This document shows positions 17,158 to 26,516 of a DNA stretch of 64,000 bases, in pieces. Numbering within the stretch: position 1 is the stretch's first letter; the number at the start of each line of letters is the position of its first letter. A program made the translations under genes and the position numbers. The stretch is from Mycolicibacterium brumae (GTDB lineage Bacteria > Actinomycetota > Actinomycetes > Mycobacteriales > Mycobacteriaceae): assembly GCF_025215495.1 (NCBI RefSeq), contig NZ_CP104302.1, positions 1,550,001 through 1,614,000 of the forward strand, written 5' to 3'. A model generated the notes under the pieces. That model was not told the DNA's origin and searched no databases. It saw nothing but the letters and a program-made list of their open reading frames with translations.

Positions 17158-17756
17158 CGGTTGCGCTCCGGGTACGGGCCGCGGTAGGCGATCAGCAGAT
17201 GGCGGCAGAAGAACCACCCGAATCGGGCCAGCGCCGCCGGCCCGCCCCGGAAGGTGAGCAGTTGGCCGGCGAACATCGGCGCGGTGAGGGTGAGGATGCC
17301 GCGGGCGTGCTCGGGGCCGGCCTCATCGGACCAGTCGACCGTGCCGTCGATCAACCGGATGAACAGGGTGGTGGTGTCCGGCCACATGTCCGGGCCGCGG
17401 TCGTCGCCGACGTCTTTGTGGCCGAGCAACGTCATGGGCCTGCCGTCCACGGTGGTGAACGGCAGCCGGTAGCGCATCGCGAAGCGTCCGTTGTGCCCGG
17501 CGGTGAACAGGTCGAAGGTCCCGTCGCTGATCGGCATCGGGACGGGCCCGAGCTCCTTGGCGGTGATCGTGCCCTCGACCCACATCCGGCGGTTCGGGTC
17601 GGCGATCGTCGCCGGGACGCTTTCGGTGCGGATGGTCACCGCGAACCCGAGCCGGGTGCCGTCGGCCCGGCCGTGCGCGGCGCCGGCGCCGTAGTCGGAG
17701 GCGCCGGGGGCGTAGAACCCGCGCATCGATTCCCGGAACCGCAGTCGGCTGCTCAC
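17154..17756 (-). CDS. Accessory-domain protein of the GMC oxidoreductase operon
   Basis: Protein of 200 residues starting at a GTG that overlaps the GMC gene stop (GTGA) and ending in an ATGA overlap with the hydrolase, so the three genes form one tightly coupled unit. Recognisable stretches are FRESMRGFYAPGASDYG, FDLFTAGHNGRFAMRYRLPF and LLGHKDVGDDRGPDMWPDTT. I recall the same domain between a GMC oxidoreductase and an alpha/beta hydrolase in fused proteins of over 1,000 residues in other bacteria. There are no membrane segments or catalytic motifs I can name. A structural or substrate-presenting role is inference. Confidence 0.75.
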   Translation of the reverse strand: MSSRLRFRESMRGFYAPGASDYGAGAAHGRADGTRLGFAVTIRTESVPATIADPNRRMWVEGTITAKELGPVPMPISDGTFDLFTAGHNGRFAMRYRLPFTTVDGRPMTLLGHKDVGDDRGPDMWPDTTTLFIRLIDGTVDWSDEAGPEHARGILTLTAPMFAGQLLTFRGGPAALARFGWFFCRHLLIAYRGPYPERNR

Positions 17757-19516
17757 AGCACCACCGGCCAACTGTCGGTGGGCGTCGGCTCGGCGATCAT
17801 GGTGGCGGCGGCCCGGTGCGCGAACGCGGCGATGGTCAGCGACGGGTTGGCGCCGATCGGACCGGGGAACGCCGCGCCGTCGCACACCCACAGCCCGGGC
17901 ACTCCGCGCACCCGCCCGAATCCGTCGACCACTCCGGGGGTGGACAGCTCACCCGATTTGGTGAGGGTGTCCGCCGGGCAGCCGCCCAGTGGGTGCACGG
18001 TGATGACCCGGCGGTAGTGGTAGGTCGGGTTGAGGGTGAGGCGCCCGCCGAGCGCTTCGGCCAGCTCCTCCATCCGGGACTTCAGCAGGCTGAAGTACGC
18101 CGCCGACGATGCGGTGTTCCAGGTGTTCTCCAGCCGTCCCTTGCGCAGGTACAGCTTGCCGTCGGCGACGTCGGGGCCCATGCCGAGCACCGGCAGGCCG
18201 TGGGTGGCGGTGCGCGCCGGGCCCAGCAGTTCGCTGAGCTCCTTCGACAGTGAGCTGTCCGAGCGGTTCAGCAGCCGCCCGATGCCCTCGCCGACGATCA
18301 CCCGGGCCATGGTCGGCAGCCGTCGTAGCGAGGCGACGGTGTCGGTCAGCCAGGCCGCGAATTCCGGGTAGCCGGCGTCCTGGATGTGCATGCCGTCCCC
18401 GTAGTCCCGGTAGGAGGTGATCACCGGTCCACGCCACCCGGTGAGTTCGGCGGTCGCGCCCAGGATGAATCCGAGCAGGTCGCCGTTGCCGCAGAACCGA
18501 GATCCCAGCCGGGGGTTGGTCAGCTTCAGTTTGTCGCGGTTGCGCAGTAGCAGAAAGGTGCTGCCCAGGGCGCCGGCGGCCAGCACCACCCGGCGGGCGA
18601 AGATGACGCGTTCGGGCGCCGGTGGCGGAGTGTGTTTGGATTTCCGGCGCGGCCACCAGCCGCGGGGTTCCGGCCAGTCATCGGTCCGCTCCTGCTCCGG
18701 GGTGTAGGTCCGGATCCGCACGTCGAAGCCGCCGCCGTCGCGCGCTTCGATGGCGGTGACCTCGGCGCGGGTGTGCACCGACGCGTTGTCGGCCACCGCC
18801 CGGGACAGGTAGGTGTGGTCCATGCTGTTCTTGGCGCCCTCGTTGCAGCCGAGGTCGCATTCGCCGCACAGCCGGCAGGTGCGCCGCGGGATGGCCCCGA
18901 ACACGTTGGGGTAGCCCGGATCCGGGACCTGCGCGCCGATGACGGCGTTTCCGTCGGCGCCCCGGAATTGGACGCCCAGCGGCGCGCGTCGGGCGCCGGC
19001 GCCGAGGAACGCGGTGGTCTTGGTCAACCCGTAGGCGGCGTCCACCGGGGGCGCGCCGGGCGGCGGGTTCTCCGGGTCCGGCAACAGCTGCGGGTCGAGC
19101 ACGGCCCGCACCGCGGCGTAGTGCGGGGCCAGGTCGGCGGCGCTGAACGGCCAGTGCTCGGTGGCGCCCGACCCGTCGGGGTGCGGCTGGTGGAACGACG
19201 ACTCCGGCGCCGGCAGCAGCACATTGGCGTAGATCAGCGATCCGCCGCCCAGCCCGCTGGCCGTCACCGCCTCCAGCCCGTCGAAGGTCCACACGTCGAA
19301 CAGCCCGTGCAGCCCCTCGCTGGGATCCCAGAAGTTGCGGGCGGTGGCCTTGCCGCCGCGCGGGAAACTGCCCGGGGGGTAGCGTTTTCCGCGTTCCACG
19401 ACGCACACCGAGACCCCCGCCGCGGCGAGTTCGGCCGCGACCACCGAGCCGCCGAATCCGGAGCCGATGACCAGCACATCGGTCTGGGTGGCCCACTCGC
19501 CGTCGATCCCGCCCAT
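17753..19516 (-). CDS. GMC-family oxidoreductase (cholesterol-oxidase-like)
   Basis: FAD enzyme of 587 residues. The dinucleotide fold is VLVIGSGFGGSVVAAELA near residue 13, with SGLGGGSLIYANVLLP near 85, RVVLAAGALGSTFLLL near 310 and the C-terminal HPLGGCPADT / GANPSLTIAAFAHRAA signature. A cysteine-rich insert CRLCGECDLGCNEGAKN near 205 is characteristic of the GMC subgroup that includes mycobacterial ChoD-like proteins. The ATG at 19516 is chosen because ggggaga precedes it; a start at 19555 is possible. It leads an overlapping operon with an accessory protein and a hydrolase. Oxidation of a sterol or other alcohol is likely, but the substrate is not determined. Confidence 0.88.
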   Translation of the reverse strand: MGGIDGEWATQTDVLVIGSGFGGSVVAAELAAAGVSVCVVERGKRYPPGSFPRGGKATARNFWDPSEGLHGLFDVWTFDGLEAVTASGLGGGSLIYANVLLPAPESSFHQPHPDGSGATEHWPFSAADLAPHYAAVRAVLDPQLLPDPENPPPGAPPVDAAYGLTKTTAFLGAGARRAPLGVQFRGADGNAVIGAQVPDPGYPNVFGAIPRRTCRLCGECDLGCNEGAKNSMDHTYLSRAVADNASVHTRAEVTAIEARDGGGFDVRIRTYTPEQERTDDWPEPRGWWPRRKSKHTPPPAPERVIFARRVVLAAGALGSTFLLLRNRDKLKLTNPRLGSRFCGNGDLLGFILGATAELTGWRGPVITSYRDYGDGMHIQDAGYPEFAAWLTDTVASLRRLPTMARVIVGEGIGRLLNRSDSSLSKELSELLGPARTATHGLPVLGMGPDVADGKLYLRKGRLENTWNTASSAAYFSLLKSRMEELAEALGGRLTLNPTYHYRRVITVHPLGGCPADTLTKSGELSTPGVVDGFGRVRGVPGLWVCDGAAFPGPIGANPSLTIAAFAHRAAATMIAEPTPTDSWPVVL

Positions 19517-19608
19517 CGCGTCTCCCCGTCCCCGCGCCCACACACGCCCCCGCACGCACAGTTAAGCGCGCGCAGGCCGGTGACCGGGGGTTTTTGGCGG
19601 AAACGGGG

Positions 19609-20061
19609 TCAGCGCCTGAGCGGGGGCCGCTTCCGGGTGGTGACGCCGATCCGGTTCCACGCGTTGATCACGGTGGCCATCGAAATCACCTGCGCGAGTT
19701 CGGTTTCGGAGAAGACCGCGGCGGCGCGCGCGTACACCTCGTCGGGCACGTGGCCGCGGCCGATCAGTTCGGTGATGGACTCGGTCAGCGCGAGCGCGGC
19801 CTGCTCCCGCTCGGTGAACGCCGTGCCGGCCTCCTCCCACGCCGACAGCAGGTAGATCCGCTGCTCGGTCTCGCCGGCCTGCCGGGCGTCGTGGGTGTGC
19901 ATATCGACGCAGAACGCACAGTGGTTGAGCTGGGAGGCCCGGATCATGATGAGGCCGGCGAGCGTCGGGTCGAGGTTCTCGGCGGCCGCGGCGTGCAGGG
20001 CGATCATCGCCTGGTACACCTTGGGCGAGACACGTTGCAGGTTCAATCGCGAAGCGGTCAT
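19609..20061 (-). CDS. AhpD/carboxymuconolactone-decarboxylase-like protein
   Basis: Protein of 150 residues with the CxxC redox motif in LNHCAFCVDMHTHDARQAGE, followed by the helical pattern of the CMD/AhpD fold (YLLSAWEEAGTAFTEREQAA, LAQVISMATVINAWNRIGV). Such proteins act as alkylhydroperoxidase-type peroxidases or disulphide reductases. The start ATG at 20061 gives MTASRLNLQRVSP, the normal N-terminus for this group. The gene is divergent from a MocR regulator with only 50 bases between the start codons, so its expression is probably controlled by that regulator. Its 3' end is 93 bases from the start of the GMC operon on the same strand. Confidence 0.9.
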   Translation of the reverse strand: MTASRLNLQRVSPKVYQAMIALHAAAAENLDPTLAGLIMIRASQLNHCAFCVDMHTHDARQAGETEQRIYLLSAWEEAGTAFTEREQAALALTESITELIGRGHVPDEVYARAAAVFSETELAQVISMATVINAWNRIGVTTRKRPPLRR

Positions 20062-20111
20062 GACTGCGACGCTACCGGCCGAATGCACCGCGATCGTGGT
20101 TCAATTCATCG

Positions 20112-21524
20112 GTGAGTTCATGGGCCAATTCCGCCGGGTTGGACCTGCACCTGGAGCTGCGCGCCGCCGTCACCCCGGGTTCCCGCGGTGTGCGCGACGA
20201 ACTGCTCACCGCCCTGCGCGACGCCGTCAGATCCGGCCGGCTGGCCGCGGGGGCGGCACTGCCGGCCGCCCGGTCGCTGGCCGCCGACCTGGGCCTGGCC
20301 CGCAACACCGTCGCCGACGCCTACGCCGAATTGGTCGCCGAGGGCTGGCTGGAATCCCGGCAGGGCGCCGGCACCTGGGTGGCCCGCGACGCCGCGCCGC
20401 CCGCCCCGGCCGGGCCGGCGCGCGACGCCGCCGAGGCGCCCCGGCACAATCTGCGGCCCGGATCCCCCGACGTGGGTGGCTTCCCGCGCGCGGCGTGGCT
20501 GACCTCGGCCCGGCGCGCCCTGCAGGCCGCGCCCGCCGACGCGCTGCGGATGGGCGACCCGCGCGGCCGAATCGAACTGCGCGCCGCGATCGCGGACTAC
20601 CTGGCGCGCACCCGCGGCGTCCGGGTGCGCCCGGACAACGTCGTGATCACCGCCGGGACCCGGCACGCTGTGGAGATCCTGGCCCGGATGTTCGGCGCCG
20701 CCCGGCCGATCGCGGTGGAGGCCTACGGGCTGTTCCTGTTCCGCGACGCCATCGCCGCGCTCGGCGGCAGCACCGTCCCGATCGGCCTCGACGACGGTGG
20801 CGCGGTGGTCTCCGACCTGGACACCCTCGACGTCCCGGCGGCGCTGCTCACCCCGGCGCACCACTTTCCGCACGGCGTGCCGCTGCACCGCACTCGCCGC
20901 GCCGCCGCGGTGGCCTGGGCCCGGCGCGTAGACGGCTATGTCATCGAGGACGACTACGACGGCGAGTTCCGCTACGACCGGCAACCCGTCGGCGCGCTGC
21001 AGAGCCTCGACCCGGATCGGGTGATCTATCTCGGGTCGGCCTCGAAGAGTTTGAGCCCGGTGCTGCGGCTGGGCTGGATGGCGCTGCCGGAGTGTCTGGT
21101 CGACCCGGCGGTGCAGGCGGCCGGTGGCCAGCAGTGGCACACCGACGGACTCGCCGCGCTGACGCTGGCTGATTTCATCGCCTGCGGCGGATACGACAAG
21201 CACATCCGCCGGATGCGCGCGGTCTACCGGCGCCGCCGGGACCTGCTGGTGGCCCGGCTGGCGCCGCTGGCGCCCGAGGTGCGGATCAGCGGCCTGCCCG
21301 CCGGCCTGCACGCGCTGCTGCTGTTGCCCGACGGCGCCGAAGCCGACGTGCTGCGCCGCGCCGAGGCGGCCGGGATCGGGCTGGATGGGCTTGCGCCGCT
21401 GCGACACCCGGACGCCGGGTCGATGCCGCGCGGCGACGGGGTGCTGGTGAATTTCGCGGGGCCAGGCGAGCACGCCTATCCCGAGGCGGTGAACGCGTTG
21501 TGCGCGGTGCTGGCGCAAAAATAA
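20112..21524 (+). CDS. MocR-type GntR regulator with aminotransferase domain
   Basis: Protein of 470 residues. Residues about 25-95 form a GntR winged helix (ALPAARSLAADLGLARNTVA, ELVAEGWLESRQGAGTWV). The rest is an aminotransferase class I/II domain: VIEDDYDGEFRYDR carries the pyridine-binding aspartate, and YLGSASKSLSPVLRLGW carries the PLP lysine, both intact. MocR proteins bind PLP and usually control a divergent neighbour. Here that neighbour is the AhpD-like gene, with start codons 50 bases apart. The start is GTG. I see no PLP-synthase genes nearby, so this is unlikely to be PdxR proper. Confidence 0.92.
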   Translation: MSSWANSAGLDLHLELRAAVTPGSRGVRDELLTALRDAVRSGRLAAGAALPAARSLAADLGLARNTVADAYAELVAEGWLESRQGAGTWVARDAAPPAPAGPARDAAEAPRHNLRPGSPDVGGFPRAAWLTSARRALQAAPADALRMGDPRGRIELRAAIADYLARTRGVRVRPDNVVITAGTRHAVEILARMFGAARPIAVEAYGLFLFRDAIAALGGSTVPIGLDDGGAVVSDLDTLDVPAALLTPAHHFPHGVPLHRTRRAAAVAWARRVDGYVIEDDYDGEFRYDRQPVGALQSLDPDRVIYLGSASKSLSPVLRLGWMALPECLVDPAVQAAGGQQWHTDGLAALTLADFIACGGYDKHIRRMRAVYRRRRDLLVARLAPLAPEVRISGLPAGLHALLLLPDGAEADVLRRAEAAGIGLDGLAPLRHPDAGSMPRGDGVLVNFAGPGEHAYPEAVNALCAVLAQK

Positions 21525-21525
21525 T

Positions 21526-21564
21526 CGCGGACCGGGCGTCCCCTCGCGGTTCGCCCGGTCCGCG
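21526..21564 (+). terminator. Stem-loop immediately after the MocR gene
   Basis: A perfect 12-bp stem (cgcggaccgggc at 21526-21537 with gcccggtccgcg at 21553-21564) and a 15-base loop begin one base after the stop codon. No T-run follows, as is usual in mycobacteria, so termination efficiency is uncertain. Confidence 0.65.
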
Positions 21565-21585
21565 GTCAAGGCGCGGCCAGATGGC

Positions 21586-21632
21586 GACGGCCCGAACAGC
21601 AAACCCCCCTAATTGCTGCTGATCGGGCCGTC
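21586..21632. terminator. Second large hairpin between MocR and the dehydratase remnant
   Basis: An imperfect inverted repeat pairs gacggcccgaacagcaa with ttgctgctgatcgggccgtc around a short acccccctaa loop. It lies between two converging units (MocR from the left, pyrD and the dehydratase remnant from the right) and may act as a bidirectional terminator. Confidence 0.5.
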
Positions 21633-21727
21633 CCAGACCCCTCCGTCATCCGCCGTGCCTTGACGGAAACGTTACGACGGCGGCCAGGGTGAACACATGC
21701 GTAGTCACTACCTGTTTTCGGTGGCAA

Positions 21728-22516
21728 CTATTTCGTCAGCAACTCTGTCAGGGTCTCGGCGGCGATATTGCGCCCGGTCACCACGAACACCGTGGGCAGA
21801 TCGGCGGGAATGTCACCGGCGCGGGCCGCCGCGACACCTGCCGCGCCGGAGCCCTCGGCGACCACGCCGTGCCGCAACGCCAATTCGCAGACGGCCGCCC
21901 TGATGTCGTCCTCGGCAGCGGCCAGCACAGGCACGCCGGCCGACCGCAGGATCGCCGGGGTCATCGCGTCGGCGGAGATGTTGCCCGCCAGACCGTCGGC
22001 GATGGTGGGCCCGACGTGGACCTCCACTACCTGTCCAGCGGCCATCGACGCCGACACCGCCCGGGACTGGGCCGATTCCACGCCGACGACGGGCACCCGG
22101 TCCGGCGCCGCCAGCGCGACGCCGGAGGCGAGCCCGCCGCCGCCGACCGGAACGACGATCCGCAGCGGTTCGGACAGCAGATCGGTGATCTCGCCGACAA
22201 TGGTGGCCTGCCCGGCGATGACGTCCGGGTCGGAGTACGCCGAGACGAAGCGGGCGCCGGTGTCCGCGGCGATCGCCACCGCGGCGGCTTCGGCCGCGTC
22301 GTAGCTGTCGCCGATCAGCCGTAGGTCGATGTCGTAGCCGCGCAGCGCCTCCACTTTGGCCGATGAGGCGTTCTCCGGGACCACCACGCAGGCCCGGGCG
22401 CCCAGCCGGGTGGCCGCGAACGCGGTGCCCAGACCGTGGTTTCCGGCCGATGCGGTCACCACCGGCCGCCCGTCGGTGGCCGCCGCCGACACCGCGGCCA
22501 GCGCGCCGCGCCCAGG
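21728..22516 (-). pseudogene. 5'-truncated serine/threonine dehydratase (PLP fold type II)
   Basis: The frame resembles a threonine dehydratase/serine racemase from just after the catalytic lysine: RGALAAVSAAATDGRPVV, the SAGNHG loop, the glycine phosphate-binding loop VPVGGGGLASGVAL and the C-terminal VVTGRN are intact. The N-terminal 50-60 residues, including the SFKxRGA lysine, are missing; the lysine position reads proline in AAPGRGAL. No good start codon exists after the pyrD stop, and the homology begins only about 25 bases beyond that stop. It looks like a deletion that joined the middle of a dehydratase gene to the 3' end of pyrD. PLP catalysis should be impossible. Confidence 0.75.
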
Positions 22517-22541
22517 CGCCGCGCCCAGTCGGGTGGGGTGG

Positions 22542-23612
22542 TCATCGCGCCGCCGAGCCCACGGCCTCGCTGAGGCTGGCGAACCCGCCCGCGCGCAACC
22601 GGGCGGCGACGCCGTCGTGAATGCGCTTGGCCCACAACCCGCCGCCGTAGATGAACCCGGTGTAGCCCTGCAGCAGCGCCGCCCCGGCGGTGATCCGCTC
22701 CCAGGCCTGATCGGCGGTCTCGACACCGCCCACACTGATCAGCGTCAACCGCCCACCCACCCGGGCGTGCAGCAGCCGCAGCACCTCCAGCGAACGCTTC
22801 GCCACCGGCGGCCCGGAAATCCCGCCGGCGCCCAGCTCGGCCACCCCCGGGGTGGCCAGTCCGGCGCGGGAGATGGTGGTGTTGGTGGCGACGATCCCGG
22901 CCAGCCCGAGCTCGGCGGCCAGATCCGCGACCGCCAGCACATCGTCGTCGGACAAATCCGGCGCGATCTTCACCAGCACGGGGGTGCGCGCGTGGTCGAC
23001 CTCCTCGAGGACCCCGGCCAGAATCGGCCGCAGCGATTCGACGGCCTGCAGATCGCGCAGCCCGGGGGTGTTCGGCGAACTGACGTTGACCACCAGATAC
23101 GACGCCAGCGGCCCGAGCAGCCGGGCGCTGGTCCGGTAGTCCTCGACCGCGTGCTCCGGCGGGGTCGCCTTGGTCTTGCCGATATTCACCCCGATCGGCA
23201 CCTCGGCGCGGTGCCGGGCCAATCGGACGGCCAGTTCCCCGGCGCCGTGATTGTTGAACCCCATCCGGTTCAGCAGCGCCCGATCATCCGGCAGCCGGAA
23301 CAGCCGCGGCGACGGGTTTCCCGGCTGCGCGTCGGCGGTGACGGTGCCGATCTCGGCGTAACCGAAACCCAATGCGCCCCAAGCGTTCAGGCCGTGACCG
23401 TCCTTGTCGAAACCGGCGGCCAGGCCCAGCGGTCCGGGGAACCGGACACCGAAGACCTCGCTGGCCAGGATGGGGTCGGTCGGCCCCAGCCATCGGGCCA
23501 GCCGGGCGCGGGCCGGGGCGGTCGCGGTCGCGGCCCGCAACGCGCCGAACACCACGGTGTGGATCCGCTCCGGCGGGACGGCGAACATCGCCGAGCGCAG
23601 CAATTCGTACAT
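22542..23612 (-). CDS. pyrD: Dihydroorotate dehydrogenase (quinone), class 2
   Basis: Membrane-associated flavoenzyme of 356 residues that oxidises dihydroorotate to orotate with quinone as acceptor in pyrimidine synthesis. Signatures are the N-terminal membrane-binding helices ([20 protein letters not shown]), [60 protein letters not shown] with the class-2 catalytic serine, and ATNTTISR. The length matches M. tuberculosis PyrD. It is the last gene of a lppL-DUF5703-pyrD minus-strand unit, starting 2 bases after the DUF5703 stop. The truncated dehydratase lies directly downstream. Confidence 0.97.
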   Translation of the reverse strand: MYELLRSAMFAVPPERIHTVVFGALRAATATAPARARLARWLGPTDPILASEVFGVRFPGPLGLAAGFDKDGHGLNAWGALGFGYAEIGTVTADAQPGNPSPRLFRLPDDRALLNRMGFNNHGAGELAVRLARHRAEVPIGVNIGKTKATPPEHAVEDYRTSARLLGPLASYLVVNVSSPNTPGLRDLQAVESLRPILAGVLEEVDHARTPVLVKIAPDLSDDDVLAVADLAAELGLAGIVATNTTISRAGLATPGVAELGAGGISGPPVAKRSLEVLRLLHARVGGRLTLISVGGVETADQAWERITAGAALLQGYTGFIYGGGLWAKRIHDGVAARLRAGGFASLSEAVGSAAR

Positions 23613-23614
23613 GG

Positions 23615-23860
23615 CTACAGACCCACCACCTGGTCGGCCAGCGGATTCGGCCGGATCTTCTTGCGGCGCAACAGAACCCGACGGCTCCCGTCGGTGTACA
23701 GCCGAACCTTGGTCAGTTCCCAGCCGCGGTATTGCGCCTCGATGGACAACCGGATGGAGGCGGTCAGCCGGGTCACATCCGGGGGCAGGCGCAGCGGAAC
23801 CCACTCGTAGTCATCGGAGAGGTCCGCCTGCCAGGCCTCCGGCATCCGGCCCCTGCTCAC
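23615..23860 (-). CDS. DUF5703-like small protein
   Basis: Protein of 81 residues translated from a GTG that overlaps the lppL stop (GTGA) and ending 2 bases before pyrD, so it is sandwiched in an operon. The core [20 protein letters not shown] and [20 protein letters not shown] matches what I recall as DUF5703, a short actinobacterial family of unknown function. The protein is basic at its C-terminus ([11 protein letters not shown]), predicted soluble, and has no catalytic motif I recognise. The tight position between a lipoprotein and pyrD is suggestive of co-expression only. Confidence 0.75.
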   Translation of the reverse strand: MSRGRMPEAWQADLSDDYEWVPLRLPPDVTRLTASIRLSIEAQYRGWELTKVRLYTDGSRRVLLRRKKIRPNPLADQVVGL

Positions 23861-24855
23861 GGGCGCTCCGCCGCGTTGGTGATCACCTGCGCGCCGCCGC
23901 CATCGGTCGACACCACGTACAGAGTGTCGGCGTCGTCGTCGTAGGCGAGCAGATTCGGTTGGCGCACGGTCGGATAACGCACCTTCTCGACGGGGATACC
24001 GGTGGACAGATCGTAGCCAACAACCTGATTGTTCGCCGTGGTCGACACCCACACCAGTCCCGCCGAGCCGGCCACCCCATACGGCGAGGCGTGCACCGGA
24101 TAGCGCTGACGCATGATCAGCGGGTCCGCGCTGAACACCAGCAGCTCCTCGCCGCGGGTGTCGGTGACCAGCACCCGGCCGGCGGCGTCGGCGGCCATGG
24201 TGGTGGCGCCCTCCCCGGCCCGCAGCGCCTGGCCCACCTTGCCGTCCGGAGTGATCTCGGTGACCGACGTCTGCCCGCGGTCCAGCACGAACGCGGTGTC
24301 GCCCTGGACAGCCAGCGCGTCCACCCGCGCGAACCGCTTGGCCGAGCGGCGCACCGCCGAGGCGCCGTCCAGGGTGAACACCGTGCCGTCGGCGCTGCCG
24401 AGCACCAGCGTGCCGTCGCCGCGCCGGATGATCGCGGTGAACTCGGTGTCGGCTTGGCCGTCGACGGCCACCCGCTCGGCGCTGCGCGCGTCCAGGTCAA
24501 CGCTGAGATAGCCGCCGCGGGTGGCCAGCAGCGCCCGGCCGGCGCCGTCGGCGGTCAGCGCGGTCGCCGGGGCGGGCAGCGTGATGGCGGCGTCCGCGTC
24601 GAGCAGCCGCAGCGATTCCGACCCGATCAGCACGACCGGGCCGACATCGCCGTCGACGATCACCGCCTGCGGATCGCCGTCGACGGCGCGCACCTGGCCG
24701 GCCGGCGTCACCGCCGGGGGCGGGGAGTCCGCGGCGGTGCCCACCGGGATCGTTTCGGGCGTGACGGTGTTGTCGCCCGAGCACCCGGTCAGCAGCGCCA
24801 CCGCGGTCGCTGCGACGGCGAACCCGCGCAGCGCGGGCGTCACGTGGTGGGGCAA
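23857..24855 (-). CDS. lppL: Lipoprotein LppL-like, beta-propeller
   Basis: Exported lipoprotein of 332 residues. The N-terminus is a signal peptide with lipobox LLTGC, the lipidated cysteine being residue 25. The mature part repeats the pattern of a six- or seven-bladed propeller ([86 protein letters not shown]). The synteny next to pyrD and uppP is that of Rv2138 (lppL). No enzymatic function is known to me. It starts the lppL-DUF5703-pyrD operon, and its start is 133 bases from the divergent uppP. Confidence 0.85.
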   Translation of the reverse strand: MPHHVTPALRGFAVAATAVALLTGCSGDNTVTPETIPVGTAADSPPPAVTPAGQVRAVDGDPQAVIVDGDVGPVVLIGSESLRLLDADAAITLPAPATALTADGAGRALLATRGGYLSVDLDARSAERVAVDGQADTEFTAIIRRGDGTLVLGSADGTVFTLDGASAVRRSAKRFARVDALAVQGDTAFVLDRGQTSVTEITPDGKVGQALRAGEGATTMAADAAGRVLVTDTRGEELLVFSADPLIMRQRYPVHASPYGVAGSAGLVWVSTTANNQVVGYDLSTGIPVEKVRYPTVRQPNLLAYDDDADTLYVVSTDGGGAQVITNAAERP

Positions 24856-24988
24856 GGCGCTCTCTTCTGTGGGCTCGAGGGGGTCCGGTCGAGTCTATGC
24901 GCCCCGCGGCGGGAGCCGGATTCAGCCGACGGGGTCCTCACAGCTTCTGCCCGGTACCGTCGTCGGCGTGGAAATAGCCGTGCAGGCC

Positions 24989-25819
24989 ATGTCGTGGCTC
25001 CAGGTGATCGTGCTCTCGGTGGTGCAGGGGCTCACCGAGTTCCTGCCGATCTCCTCCTCGGGCCACCTGGCGATCGTGTCCCGGCTGTTCTTCGGCGCCG
25101 ACGCCGGCGCGTCGTTCACCGCGGTGTCCCAGCTGGGCACCGAGGCTGCGGTGCTGGTCTACTTCGCCAAGGACATCATCCGGATCGTGCGGGCCTGGTT
25201 CGCCGGCCTGGCCGACAAGGCCCGCCGCGACGTCGACTACCGGATGGGCTGGTTCGTCATCATCGGCACCATCCCGATCTGCGTGCTCGGACTGCTGTTC
25301 AAGGACCAGATCCGTTCCGGGGCCCGCAACCTGTGGCTGGTGGCCGCCGCCCTGATCGTGTTCGCGCTGGTCATCGCGCTGGCCGAGCGGGTCGGCCGAC
25401 AAACCCGGCACGCGGAGAACCTCACCTGGAAGGACGCCGTCACCGTCGGCTTCGCCCAGTGCCTGGCCCTGGTGCCCGGGGTGTCGCGCTCCGGCGCGAC
25501 CATCAGCGCCGGGCTGTTCTTGAACGTGGACCGCGAGCTGGCCGCCCGGTTCGGCTTCCTGCTGGCGATCCCGGCGGTGTTCGCATCCGGATTGTTCTCG
25601 CTGCCCGACGCGTTCAGCCCGGTCACCGAGGGGATGAGCGCCACCGGCGCGCAACTGCTGGTGTCGGTGCTGATCACCTTTGTCGTCGGCTACGCCGCCA
25701 TCTCCTGGTTCCTGAAGTTCCTGGTCAGCCACAGCATGTACTGGTTCGTCGGCTACCGGATCATCCTCGGGGTGACGGTGATGATCCTGCTCGGCACGGG
25801 TGTGCTGGCGGCGTCGTGA
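24989..25819 (+). CDS. uppP: Undecaprenyl-diphosphatase UppP (BacA)
   Basis: Integral membrane phosphatase of 276 residues that converts undecaprenyl (in mycobacteria decaprenyl) diphosphate to the monophosphate carrier for cell-wall synthesis. The signatures [15 protein letters not shown] (E/S/H catalytic box 1) and [18 protein letters not shown] (box 2) are intact, with at least seven hydrophobic segments. The ATG at 24989 gives exactly the M. tuberculosis length; a GTG at 24968 is an alternative seven codons upstream. The stop overlaps the next gene's start (GTGA). Overexpression of this family gives bacitracin resistance. Confidence 0.96.
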   Translation: MSWLQVIVLSVVQGLTEFLPISSSGHLAIVSRLFFGADAGASFTAVSQLGTEAAVLVYFAKDIIRIVRAWFAGLADKARRDVDYRMGWFVIIGTIPICVLGLLFKDQIRSGARNLWLVAAALIVFALVIALAERVGRQTRHAENLTWKDAVTVGFAQCLALVPGVSRSGATISAGLFLNVDRELAARFGFLLAIPAVFASGLFSLPDAFSPVTEGMSATGAQLLVSVLITFVVGYAAISWFLKFLVSHSMYWFVGYRIILGVTVMILLGTGVLAAS

Positions 25820-26505
25820 CCGTCATCCTGCTGCGGCACGGCCGCTCCACCGCGAACACCGCGCACACCCTGGCCGGCCGCGCCGAGGGGGTGGACCTCG
25901 ACGAGCACGGGCTGGCCCAGGCCGCCGGCGTCGTCGACCGGCTGGCCGGCCTGCCCGTCGAGGCGCTGGTCCGCTCACCGCTGCTGCGCTGCGCCCGGAC
26001 CCTGGAGCCGCTGGCCGCCGCGCTGGGCCTGACGCCGCAGGTCGAGGACCGACTCGCCGAGGTCGACTACGGCGATTGGACCGGGCGCGGCATCGGCGAG
26101 CTGGTCTCCGAGCCGCTGTGGGCGGTGGTGCAGCAGCAGCCCAGCGCCGCGGTGTTTCCCGGCGGCGAATCGCTGGCGGCGGTGCAGACCCGCGCGGTGG
26201 CTGCGGTCCGCCAACACGACGCCCGGCTGTCGGGCGCCGCCGGTCGCGACGTGCTGTGGGTCGCCTGCACGCACGGCGACGTCATCAAATCGGTGCTGGC
26301 CGACGCGCTCGGCACGCACCTGGACAGTTTTCAGCGCATCGTCGCCGACCCGGCCTCGATGAGCGTGGTGCGCTACACCCCGCACCGGCCGTTCGTCGTG
26401 CACATCAACCACACCGGCCCGGCGCTGGCCGGCGCGCTGTCCCGGCCGCCGCAGGCGCCGCCCGCTCCGGACGGCGACGCCGTGGTCGGCGGCGGCGCCG
26501 GGTAG
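25816..26505 (+). CDS. Histidine phosphatase superfamily protein (Rv2135c-like)
   Basis: Protein of 229 residues with the phosphohistidine motif [11 protein letters not shown] at the N-terminus (H8), a second arginine-bearing stretch [15 protein letters not shown], the glutamate-bearing [10 protein letters not shown] and the second histidine in [10 protein letters not shown]. The catalytic set is complete, so phosphatase or phosphoglycerate-mutase-like activity is expected. M. tuberculosis Rv2135c has been described as a phosphatase, to my recollection. GTG start overlaps the uppP stop, so the two cell-envelope-linked genes are coupled. The C-terminal tail after residue 205 is Pro/Ala/Gly-rich and probably disordered. 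Confidence 0.92.
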   Translation: MTVILLRHGRSTANTAHTLAGRAEGVDLDEHGLAQAAGVVDRLAGLPVEALVRSPLLRCARTLEPLAAALGLTPQVEDRLAEVDYGDWTGRGIGELVSEPLWAVVQQQPSAAVFPGGESLAAVQTRAVAAVRQHDARLSGAAGRDVLWVACTHGDVIKSVLADALGTHLDSFQRIVADPASMSVVRYTPHRPFVVHINHTGPALAGALSRPPQAPPAPDGDAVVGGGAG

Positions 26506-26516
26506 TTTGGACCCAA

